The position numbers and the translations under genes were made by a program. Below the pieces are notes generated by a model. The model was given only the letters and a program-made list of their open reading frames with translations, did not search any database and was not told the origin of the DNA. This document shows positions 35,383 through 45,590 of a stretch of 64,000 nucleotides of DNA, piece after piece. Origin of the DNA: Lingula anatina (lineage: Eukaryota; Brachiopoda; Lingulata; Lingulida; Lingulidae). Every line of letters begins with the position of its first letter. The stretch's first letter is position 1. Where the stretch lies: contig NW_019775717.1 of the NCBI RefSeq assembly GCF_001039355.2, positions 124,001-188,000 on the forward strand, in the 5' to 3' direction.

Positions 35383-35976
35383 CTACTCAAAATCTAAAGC
35401 AAATGGTAAATCTTTTAGTTCCTCTCCAAGACGTTTTTCAAACTCCAGATTTTGCTCTGTCGTGAAAAAATTCTTCCAGTTCCCTACAGTACCTAATAAA
35501 ATAAAGAATTCTGAAGTTGCATGAAGAATAGAATTAGATTCCATAATAACTGATACAAGATAGATTGCAAACATGTATTTTTTCGTAATCATTTTCATAC
35601 GTTTCAATATGAAAATATGTGATGTAAAAGAGATGCATCAGGCAATAAAGATATGACACAATGTACAAGTTTATGAGTCGTGCCATGGATATTTTGGTAG
35701 CATGTACACGTATGTTTTTCAGTTTAAAAAATAGCTTCAGAATGATAAATATTATGTTTTTTTATGGATATAACACGTGAAAGCAGTAATATTTTCCAAT
35801 TTTTGAACTTTTTTAAACTTACCGTTTCGGTAAAACAATTCATACTTTTGTCTTTTTCTGACCTTATGTTTCTTCATGTTAGCAAAAGAACATTTTATGG
35901 CTAAACTCTGGTAAAACGATTCTTCACGTTTGAATCCGATAAACTGAGCTATTTTCCGAACTTCAGATAAAGGTTC
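35383..35976 (-). CDS. Cytosolic sulfotransferase, last two exons only (5' part missing)
   Basis: Two minus-strand exons, 35823-35976 and 35383-35492, join in phase 1 across a GTAAGT...TTAG intron. The first reads EPLSEVRKIAQFIGF...CSFANMKKHK, then YELFYRNG. The second reads TVGNWKNFFTTEQNLEFEKR...LPFALDFE and a TAG stop. This is the C-terminal signature of SULT enzymes, which move sulfate from PAPS to small hydroxyl or amine substrates: the RKGxxGDWKNxFT segment contacts PAPS and the SFxxMKK segment precedes it. The exon borders match those usual in animal SULT genes. No upstream exon is visible before the N at 36371, about 400 bases away, so the catalytic and 5'-phosphosulfate-loop exons are lost to the assembly or to a break. 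Substrate unknown. Confidence 0.85.
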
Positions 35977-36370
35977 CTGAAATATTTAATGATAATGCAT
36001 GTATTAGCCTTATGGTCCTTACTAAAAGTTAAATCACTGAACAAACCAAAATACATAAAAAAATTTTGGTGATCACATCAGTGGTGTTACGTTTTCAATA
36101 ACTTTTTTGAGCTTTTTTGTGCTTTCAACTCAAATCAAACCACATTATTTTGATTCGGGCACTTTTAATACATCTTCAGTATAATTATATTACGTTTAAA
36201 CAGAAAGTCCTGGTTTTACTGTTTATGTGATTCTTAAGGGGTCTAGGATATTAAAAATACGTCTTAAACTCGATTTTTAGTTTTTTATACGTTAGAAATA
36301 ATCAATATTGTATCTAATACTCAATTAAGTTATATTTTTGCAACAGAGACTAGAAATATACATTTGGACG

Positions 36371-36371
36371 N
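36371..36371. other. Single-N scaffold join between two 5'-truncated genes
   Basis: The N separates the sulfotransferase fragment (minus strand, missing its 5' exons) from the Mab-21-like gene (plus strand, missing its 5' exons). Both should extend through this point, so sequence is missing here or the join is false. Confidence 0.75.
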
Positions 36372-36391
36372 TAAGGGACTAAAAAGACCAG

Positions 36392-39300
36392 GAAGTCGAG
36401 ACGGCACTCCGCAGTTTTACCCTCCCGCCGACATATGGTAACGGAGAGATACCAGCACAGAATGTGACAGAGATGCCACTCCGCAGTCTTACCGACGCGT
36501 CGACAGATGGTAACAGAAAGATTGACTTACCAGCACAGCATGTGACAGAGAATTTACGGAAAATGGTCTGTGAGGTTCTCAGTCGTCCAAATTCTAATGC
36601 TGTCACCACCAACGGCCCCGCAGTCACTCTGTACCTCAGTTGTTCTGAAAGAGGAAAGAAGAACAAGTATGAAGTCAAAGTTGATTTGACATTTGCGCTT
36701 AGAGTGGATGGTTTTATAAGCTGTAAGTATGACGTTGCAAGATTTTCTTACCGTTTAAGAACGACCTGTCACACACACACACACACACACACACGCACAT
36801 GCACACGCACGCACATAATATATACTGTACATTTCCTTTCTTCAGCGTTCTTGTATTGCTGTTCGTTTTTAGAGTATCATTAAAAGAAGTTTCAGTTGTT
36901 GATGGATCTGTTATAAAAGTTCCGTTGTCAAGCACCGTTACAATGGGGGCGGGGCAAGAATGGTTGTCTAACTTGTCTTAAGCTGTTACGCGTGCACTGG
37001 CAGCTAATAAGTCTTACGTCAGCTAAGCAGAACAGTTATATACACAGTCATGGGAAAAAAGAAAGTTGCGAGAAAACGGATGGGCGTGGAAAGCCAGAGA
37101 ATTTTTAAAAAGAGTGCTTCTAGTGAATGGAAAACCCAACATGTCATGAATGGGAGTCTTCGCGTATGCAGGTAGCCAGCCAGTATTCGTACCACGTCTG
37201 GGGTTGTCAGGAAAAATCGTTAGGCAATCATTTTATTCACAATAAAGATCGTAACAGCAAGCAAGTTTATAAATAATATTGCCAAAACATTTTCAAACTC
37301 GCATATTAGGGTCTTGGCACTCTGGCTGATACATACCCACATTCGGCCATTTCTCGGAGTAATTCTTTCTTTGCATTCGCCATTTTTGCGTCTTGGTGTG
37401 TAGAGTGGCGTCCACGCACGACGGGTGGCATTGTCCTCTGCTTGCACCTCAAGTAATTTGCTTTTTTGTTTGTTAGCGCTTCAGGTGGAGGTGCAATTAA
37501 TTTGCTAAATTAGCCCAAACAAAATACAGCCAAGAGTTGTTTTGTTAAGTCATTTTGGTAAATGTATTATTCAAGCTTTATATTATGCATGGAGTGTTAC
37601 TGACTTACTTGTAGTTACTGTATTATAACTGCGACGTTTAAATGTTGCTGTTTAGCATTATTATGTTTAATTGATGAATGATGATCGAGAAATGACGTTT
37701 TGACGACTTATTCATAAAATAACAAAGAAAGGAATTTGTTCTGATCTTATTATACGTACAATGACACACTGTCCTATTTGTAAATACATTGAGCATTATG
37801 CATGAGGCATTGATTTATGAAAGGTATCTCTTACTACATCGAGATTGCGTGGCTAGTTTTGGTAATTTACGATTTTCTAATATTTAGTATTTGCTTTGCT
37901 TAAAAAAACGAAAAATGGATGTTGTAAAGTTATAGAGTTCGAGGGCGAATATTTTGAAGAAAGTTGTAGAGTAAATGACTAACACTTTCACTAATTGCAG
38001 ATAATAATTAGAGCGAAATCAAACGAGTAAAAGGATAGGGAATTATTGAGTTGAAGTGAAATTTCTTTAAGAGTCAACAAGTGTAGAAATTGTTTTCGTG
38101 GTAGGAGTGGTAGGAAAAGATGGAATATGTCAAAGTCACATATAGTTTGATTTGATTGGTTAATTTTTCAATAGATTTGTAAGTTTCTGACATGTTTAAA
38201 ACACATGCAAACGAAGGATCGACATGGTCCAAGCATGAGTAATTCAAATACCATCTTTAATATTTTATGTTGAAAACAAGTCTCTTAGAAATTACCTAAT
38301 AAGGAAATGTTAAATGGTGGTTTGCAACATGAGAATGGATTATTCCTTGTAATCACGCAAAGACTACGGAAAGAAAACAAGTAAACGCATGATCAGTACG
38401 GAGAAATAGAGTATAAATACTCGTGAAATTATATGAAAAGAAAGCTCTAGATCGTCGTTATTGTCACTATAATATTCATCTAGTGTTATGAATATGGAAA
38501 CTTGAGGCCGATAATTGTACTTAGGATTGCAAGCTTAAATTTTAACAAAAAGTAAAACCCAGGAATACATTTGTTCCTTAAAAGGCTGAGGCTATCCATA
38601 ACCATCCATAACCTCATTCCCTAATAAATGCGTCTTTTAAAAGTCAATGAAATATTAGAATGGCAATTACCCTAATTTTTAGCAATTGTTTGAAGAAACT
38701 TTTATTATTAATTTGTTTGCTACTTCTTATTGTTCCTACAAGTGATACAACAACAATGCCGTCTTTCAGATTCCGATGAAAGAGACAAGAAAAAGAAGAC
38801 AGTAGAACTGAACCAACTGACCACTGGGCCAATTCAACACTGTTTCTTTGTCACTGCTGGTGATTTTTGGCAGTGCACTTTCAGTGATGAACAGACCGAA
38901 ATCATGGGCAAGACACCCAAGGAAAACCAAAGCGGATTTAGAGCCCTCAAGGTAAGCCTATAGTGAAGTGAAGGGGTGAAGACGGCGGTTGCCAGGAAAG
39001 TGGTCTCCTTAACCGACCAATATGATTTCTCTGAGAAAAGCATTGAAAGCATTATATAATGCGTACATGTAATTTAATAAAACTGTTGACCTAAATTTTT
39101 CTCTTTTTTTGATATGCAACATGTAGGTATATCTTGGTCGATTAAGAAGATAGTCAAGCTGCTGACACCCACCTGTCTTCATCTTTAAAGCACCATAACT
39201 TTCAAGGTTGTTTTAACCTGACAATTTTTTATTCCTACTTCGGTCAGGTGTAGGGAACAAGGCAAACATCATAATAAGAACGAACTGTGCCCTGATCAAT

Positions 39301-41202
39301 GTGGAGACGAGATTTTGCCCCTGCAGAGACGGCACATGGGGGGTTATGGGGCATTGCTTTCATGTGGGTCGGCCATATTTGATCAGCGAATCAGTTAGTC
39401 CACGGATCAACTTGTTCTGAATGCCCCCTATTGCGGTGTTTTACCCGACTTAATGTCCACTTCTTGAAAGATGTCAAATTGATAAACAGGCTTTATAAGG
39501 ACTGACTTGCCTCGTTTTTGTGCCGATTAAAGAATCGAAATAGTCAAAACCCACATGCGTATTCTACATGTATTTTGATAGTTACCATAAAAGTAGTATT
39601 CCATTATGTTAATTGATGTACAGAACTATGACATTTCATCTTTAATATTTGCTCTCTGATCAACAGATCAGGAACAGTTCATTTTTAATATTTGATTACA
39701 AAAAAGCGCTATTGAACATTTACTTACTTCACGCTGACAATGTAAACAATTTTGCTCAATACATTATCCACACTTTGATAATGCGTGGTAAATTATATAT
39801 CTTGCTGCAGAGTTTGCGAGATGACCTCTCCCTGTCTGACCCCCTGGACAATACCATCCTCAGTACGTATCCTCTTAAGGTCGCTTACCTCAACAAAACC
39901 TTCAACATGGACGACGAGGACGTGGAAAGTCAAGGAAAGGTAAAGTGAGAAACATTCGTTTTTATTTGATACAATGCTAGTATAAAAGTTTTAATATGTA
40001 TTGTAACTTTTACTTAATTTAGCATATCGTTTGTGTTTGGCTAAGGATTTTAGGAAAAAAACTGTTAATTCACATTGTATACACTCCTTGTTTACGTGTA
40101 TTCCGGTCACGTACATGTATACTGATGGCTTTATATGTACTACTAACTTGGAAAAGGGGAATTGTTTATGATATATATATATACGATAAGATTTTCGTAC
40201 ATTTCAGGCATTTGCTCATTCGTCTTTGATTTAAAAGGATTTTTGACTATATTTTTACAGAAAACAAAATGGGACGCCGACAAAGTTGATATTCATGTGA
40301 TCGACCTGCTTCAGACCATTGACGAGCAGGGAGCGGAAAGAAGCATGAAGGATATCTTCATTAAAAACAACGCCGTGTTCCACGACGCCGACAAGTCTCA
40401 TCTTGAAAGCCGACGGCTTCTGCACCATCTGAAGACAGAACAAGAAGTATATAGGTCGCATGGGCGTGTTCACTGCTGCTGCCTGTCAGCCATTATAGTA
40501 TTTCTCATTTTAGTTGTTATTGCAATGGGCATGGGGTTTGCAGAGGTCATAAATAACCCAATATCACCAAGCCAACCCGCAGAGAGATGTATATCAGACC
40601 CTATCAAATATGGAATGCTGGCTGTTGGCTTACTGTGCTTCTTAATCATCTGCTTCGCCCTACCATCCTGCTTGTTTGTTTTGTTTAACCGCTGCTTTGT
40701 GAAGCGCCAATCAAAACTGTACCAGCTTTCATATTGTTGCCTTTTGTTTCTCTACACTTGTGCTTTGATTTTTGCATTAGCTGTCTTCGGTGTTGTTTTA
40801 TCAATAATGATAAAATACTATTTAGCTCTCATTAACGTCTGTAATGTGGTGTTGGCGATAAAATCATTCTTGTATCCGACCGGAATAACAGCTTTTGTGC
40901 TTGTTGGAATGGTTTTAATTTACATCCCCGTCTTTTACGTGTGTCTTGGGTGCTGTTCACGTCGTTGTAACAACTGCTGTGAGTGGCCGCGATGGGATCT
41001 TTGCGAAATTTTCAGGAGAACATGCGTGGGTGTCTGCTGCCAAAAAAACTATCACAACGACTTTTATGCATGGTTCATGTGTGATGACATCTTTTGCCGA
41101 GTTTGCTGTCATAAGGAGTACAACACGACCGATAAGAAACAAACAGCACGTCAAGGTCAGAGCAGAGAAATGTGGTCTAGATCACAGAACCCAAATAAAT
41201 AA
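36392..41202 (+). CDS. Mab-21/cGAS-like nucleotidyltransferase fused to four membrane segments (5' part missing)
   Basis: Four exons are visible: about 36392-36722 (start uncertain, no earlier than 36383 because of an in-frame stop), 38743-38951, 39667-39939, 40261-41202. The phases fit and the end is TAA. Exon 1 reads HVTENLRKMVCEVLS, then NGPAVTLYLS and YEVKVDLTFALRVDGF, where the Asp of VDLTFAL aligns with the third metal-binding acid of cGAS/Mab-21 enzymes. Exon 2 (DFWQCTFSDEQTEIMG...GFRALK) and exon 3 (ILSTYPLKVAYL) continue the Mab-21 helical lobe, and exon 4 begins with its last helix (VDIHVIDLLQTIDE). Exon 4 then has four hydrophobic stretches (its residues about 75-97, 117-142, 158-184, 209-231) and a tail with 14 cysteines in 56 residues. 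Topology would leave both ends in the cytosol. The GS motif and first two acids would lie in the missing 5' part, so activity cannot be judged. Confidence 0.8.
36402..36549 (+). repeat. Two imperfect tandem units of about 75 bp in the Mab-21-like exon
   Basis: Unit 1 (36402-36471) and unit 2 (36472-36549) share CACTCCGCAGT, TTACC, GATGGTAAC/TATGGTAAC and CCAGCACAG.ATGTGACAGAG. In the coding frame they read TALRSFTLPPTYGNGEIPAQ then NVTE, and MPLRSLTDASTDGNRKIDLP then AQHVTE. The copy may be a real coding repeat or may include an intron-exon boundary duplicate. Confidence 0.7.
36766..36815. repeat. (CA)n microsatellite in an intron
   Basis: A CA run with GCACG variants just after the donor of the Mab-21-like exon ending at 36722. 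There are frames through it on both strands, but they are repeat artefacts. Confidence 0.85.
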
Positions 41203-41649
41203 CAAAAAAGGTAATGTCCTTGGTATGAAAACATATATTATATTATATGCAATGCAGATAACACATTAAGCAGAGAACCGATTGAACTTTTGTCTTCAAA
41301 CATACAGGAGGATTTAATATTATTAAAATATTAAGTTCAATTTTTAAAATCAGCCTGTTTGGAATATTTGTCTTAAAGTTTTCCTTTTTTAATTTTTGTG
41401 AAATTCACCTTTTCTTAGTACACATGTAGTTTGTGGTATATGGACACGTGGGCTGATTAGTTCAGTTAATTGTTCCTTGGGTAATTAGATGGCTATTTAA
41501 TCACTTTATATTAAGACAATATTTAATTAATGTCAAGTGGTCGTTATATGAGATTACTTTAAACCAACATATTGGGAGTGACTTTGAACTCCTAGAATAA
41601 GCCCTGTGTCAGATGCAGTTCCTGGAAGTTTACATTAACTGTGTTAAAT

Positions 41650-41655
41650 AATAAA
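41650..41655 (+). terminator. Possible poly(A) signal of the Mab-21-like gene
   Basis: AATAAA about 450 bases after the stop codon. Another AATAAA overlaps the stop region itself at about 41193. The sequence is AT-rich and either could be chance. Confidence 0.3.
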
Positions 41656-42327
41656 GAATTGCTAATAATTTTGCATGTAAATTTTGCACAATATTGAATA
41701 TAAATTAACAAAAAAAAAAAAAAAAAAAGAAAACTGTTTTGTGTACTGTCAACATAAATGCTATAGAAGAATAACAGTGCACCTTATTATTGTCAAACTC
41801 ACCAGGGTATTTCATTGTATGTTAATACGGCTAAGTAAATGCACGATTTGTGTAGATGGGATTTCACCCCACATTAAAATTGTTGTTGTAATGCCAACAG
41901 AATTTCTTTCTTGGCAAAATTACGAAAAGTAATGAATTGTAGGTGCATTGTCTACCAATATTTAGTTTGAATATTTACCTTAGCTCTTATGGTTCATTTA
42001 TAAATATTCAAAATGACGTCGTTTCCGAACTACATTATGTAATTGTAGTTCACCCCTCCTTCGTTGTTAATTTGAATCACTCCATATTATAGTACATATG
42101 ATTGTAACCGTATGCTTCATGATTTATGTTTATGATAATTCTGTAATCACACCAAGAAGTTATATCTCACCGCTTAACTTATAAATATTTTAATAAGTAA
42201 TTTAACTAGTAATATCCATTATATAAAGATATATGTCCATTATATAAAGACAAAATTGTATTTGGTTGAGCGAGGTTTATTAAAATGGAATTATCTTCTC
42301 CTAAGGGGCGACACTGTATATTGTGTT
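41656..42327. other. Intergenic, no gene seen
   Basis: It contains a poly(A) run at about 41710-41728 and a direct repeat of TCCATTATATAAAGA near 42215-42250. No coding signal is seen. Confidence 0.5.
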
Positions 42328-42496
42328 CAGGCCCGTAGCCAGGGGGGTTCGGGGGATTCGAAAGAACCACCCTTTTTGCTGGGAAAGGTCCACTCTTGGT
42401 AAAATTGTATCTATGTAATTGAGAATTTTACGTTAAAAGGTCCACTTTTTCAGAAAACGACCCCCCCCCCCTCTGAGATTGCTGGCTACGTGCCTG
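42328..42496. mobile_element. 169-bp inverted-repeat element with GTGTT target duplication
   Basis: The ends are CAGGCCCGTAGCCAGG and, inverted, CAGGCACGTAGCCAGC. GTGTT flanks both sides (42323-42327 and 42497-42501). It contains no gene. The ends and 5-bp duplication resemble hAT5-type MITEs. A damaged relative lies at 13196-13305. Confidence 0.8.
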
Positions 42497-42536
42497 GTGT
42501 TAGTTGTGCCATTTGTAAGAATTGTGAGTTAATTAC

Positions 42537-42704
42537 CAGGGGCGGATTGAGGCAGTCTTCTGGGTCATCCGGAAGACAGTCAGATTTTCAAGTTAACATG
42601 ATGGGTATCTATTTTTTTCTGTTAAAAGACGGTCAAAAAATGAAGGATGGATCAACAAAGATAATTTGGAAGACTGTCAGAAAATGTCTCTGGATCCGCC
42701 CCTG
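42537..42704. mobile_element. 168-bp inverted-repeat element with ATTAC target duplication
   Basis: The ends CAGGGGCGGAT and ATCCGCCCCTG are inverted copies, with CAGTCTTC repeated inverted a little further in. ATTAC flanks both sides (42532-42536 and 42705-42709). It is non-coding and also fits hAT-like MITEs. It lies only 40 bases from the previous element. Confidence 0.8.
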
Positions 42705-42709
42705 ATTAC

Positions 42710-44646
42710 GATATTTGATTATTCGACCAGTTAGCAGAGTCCAGTTGACACGTAATTTTTCTTGTTGTTTTTCGGTTCGTTGGTTAGTATCATTCAAATT
42801 TGCTTAGCTACATGTTTGTTTCAATGTTGTAACTACATTAGTTTTTGCTGCAGTGATTATTTAATTTTTTTCAATTTTGTTTCAATGCTAGTATGTATGT
42901 GTAAAGAAGTGTAGGCCTACCATGTACACGCCTGTGTTTGTGTTTGTGTTGTTTTACGTTAGTATGTTTACAATTATGTGCTTATGTATATATACTTGTG
43001 TGAATAATGATATTATTATGTTGTTTGATTTTCAGAAATTGGTAGTGCAAGTTTGGGTGCACTTATGATCATGAATTTACTAAATGCATGGTTGTGCTCA
43101 ATAAGAGTCTTTTTGGGAGGTGGGGTCCCGGAAGAAATGAGCTCGAAAGACCTGTTGGGGGTGTAATATTCCGGTAATTCCCCATGTAAGGGAAAGATTA
43201 GCTCGGAAGAGCTGTTTGGGATTTGGTATCATGGCGATTCCCTTTTACATATAAAAGGGAGAGATGATATGGATGTTGATAAGGATTTTTTTATTTATTC
43301 ATATTGTGTTTTGTTGTAAATGACTGAAGATGGCTTGAAATAAAACACGTGCACTAACTGCGTCCATGCACTTTATATGTTGTTTTGTTTTATGCTTTAT
43401 GTTATGCAGTGTTGGTTATTGTCTAGGAGAAATGTAATTCCATTCGGTTAAGCGCAGTGAATTAAAATGGAATGCGTCCGTGTGCACATTACATGCTGTT
43501 CGTGTTGTTTTATGCTTTTAAGAATTAAAATGTTATACATTAAAATGTTATACATGTACAATGTCGGTTATTTTCTAGGAGAATATCAGTTCAGTCAGAT
43601 ACTGACAACGCAAATACCAAATGCAAAATGGTGATGCATCAGTTGCATTGTTGTTATTAGGCCTATATTATATTATATTGAACAAGGTCGTGATAATTAA
43701 TGTACCAGCAGAGACATAAATTGAATAATAAATAATAATTGAATTGAATTATTACAGTTGATATCAACCACATCACCTGCACCAACGGCTGAATTTTCTT
43801 TTTCTATAGGAAAATGAATATATCTAATTAATTATTTTCTCACAAGAAAAGCGGTAACCTGTTTTACCCAACCCGCTGACATTTCAAATTCTGTTCCTTG
43901 ACCTGTATATTCTATTTGTATTGTTAAAATTTACTCCGCTGCATGCATTTCCTTTGCTAATTACGGGAATGTTCGTTCGGTAGTGAAAGGCGTAGAGCGA
44001 GAACCTATTATGGTCAGGCCTTTATAGCGACATGCTGAATATTTCTGTCATTTCTAATCTCTGATCAAATTTATTATGCTGAAGTTGTAAGAGCTTTCAT
44101 TCACCAAAAGAAGCAAAACGGTTCTCTGTTGTTTAGAATTAATTATTTGTTTATTACGATTAAGTGTTAAGACAATAACAAATATTAAACATTTATCCTA
44201 ACTAGTCCTGTTACGTTTTTCAAAAGAATTTCAGTAAGCATAAAAAACATGCATTCTACATTTCAGCATTCAGTAAAAGACTATTTGTGTAGTGAAAGAC
44301 AGGAAAAAGAAAAAAATGTGCCAACTGCTTTCCAGACTATATTTTATAACCCTCTGCGGTCTACAAGCCAGCAAAGATTAACCATCTTTTGGAAAATAGC
44401 CCTATCAAAGATAATCATTTTGATCTAAATAACGATATATGAACACTTTTATACCAAACTGCCTCATTTTACTATACCCATTCATGAACTTGTAGCAATA
44501 ATGAACAATGTAGTTCAAATTCATCAATAAAAATAAAAATAAACACTTTATCTGTTAAATTTCGAAATAACCCCCCCCCCCAACCCCCGCCTCGCCTAAT
44601 TTTTTCGAGGGAAGAAGTTTTGTGGTTAGCTGTCCCTACATCTAAG
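42710..44646. other. Intergenic with loose local repeats
   Basis: Blocks near 43370-43430 and 43490-43590 repeat the words GTTTTATGCTTT and GGTTATT.TCTAGGAGAA, and GCTCG.AAGA.CTGTT occurs twice near 43140-43220. It looks like degraded repeat DNA. No gene is supported. Confidence 0.45.
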
Positions 44647-44902
44647 AGACTGTTCCCAGACCCTATCGTACTAACTTTTGATCGAACTATCTTCAAGGGA
44701 ATTCTCGATTAATGCAATTAACTTAAGCGGCTTAGATGTCTGTCACGCCTACTGAAGCTGATAGGGGGGAATTAACTATCGTTTAGCAGCTTTAGTAGGC
44801 GTCCCAGACATCTAAGCCACTTAAACCGAAAGCAATTTAGCAAGAAACCTAGTAGAGATGGACATTTCTTGTTAGATCGATCTAGGGATGGGAACCCAGT
44901 CT
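44647..44902. mobile_element. About 256-bp foldback element
   Basis: The outer ends AGACTGTTCCCAGACCCTA and, inverted, AGACTGGGTTCCCATCCCTA match imperfectly. The inner arms around 44723-44758 and 44786-44825 (GGCTTAGATGTCTG.CACGCCTACT) match strongly. No target duplication is clear. Confidence 0.65.
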
Positions 44903-45466
44903 AAAGGATATATTCAAGGCCTCAGCAAGCCGCGAAATGTGTTCAAGTTGAGACCAGTCTCACCTGTCGCAATGGTCATGGACGCCGACGCCATTTACTT
45001 TGACGTGGTTGAAAAAAGATAACGAAATGCTGAGTGATAGCGGATGAAAAAAAATAATAAAGCGCAAGTGAGGTCAGTGCATTGGAGACAAACTGCTTTG
45101 GTAGATGAAAATACGAATAAAAAGCAGAGTTACGCACCCTCCCTCAGTTTAATCCCAGTGTTAGAAAGACTGAATTTTATGTACCTGGTGTTTGCTGTAC
45201 GAAGACTTGATTTAAACCTTTTAACACAAACATGCTAAAATGTATAAACATAGCAGCATATTGGCCATGGATAATTTGTTTCGCAAAGAACTGAGCGACA
45301 CTTCAAACAAGGTTTCTTTACGCATGTCGTTGCATTGTAGCAAGAAATTTTAACAAGCAGACTGCACATGTCAGAAGACAAAAGTAAAAACATACGCAAG
45401 AAGTTTTTGGCTCAGACCGATTTTAGACGCGAAACCATAATTCCATATTTTACCAAAAAGGGGTTC

Positions 45467-45590
45467 ATCATCATCATCATTCCTCTTCGTCCCGTGTGGG
45501 ACATAAGGCCACAGTCACTTCTTTCCACTTGGCCCTATCTCTGGCTTTGTGCTGGGCCTGTCCCCATGCGAGGTCCCCCAAAAAGGGGGT
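45467..45590 (-). mobile_element. 3' end of a LINE reverse-transcriptase frame
   Basis: On the minus strand the frame reads AQHKARDRAKWKEVTVALC, then PTRDEEE and a stop, followed by a (TGATGA)n tail. A terminal A.DR..W......LCP segment is common at the end of non-LTR retrotransposon ORF2 proteins. Only this end is recognisable; the rest is cut off or decayed. Confidence 0.6.

Noticed and set aside
35285-35524. 79-codon plus-strand frame
   Set aside because: Antisense shadow of the last sulfotransferase exon.
37220-37447. 75-codon minus-strand frame as a missing sulfotransferase 5' exon
   Set aside because: It shows no PAPS-binding or other SULT motif and lies inside an intron of the Mab-21-like gene.
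40162-40260. Upstream 33 codons of the long frame that includes the membrane-protein exon
   Set aside because: It starts at TTG, not ATG, and a good acceptor (polypyrimidine then TTTTTACAG) lies at 40260 in the right phase. These codons are intron.
42490-42705. 71-codon plus-strand frame
   Set aside because: It coincides with a non-coding MITE and its inverted ends.
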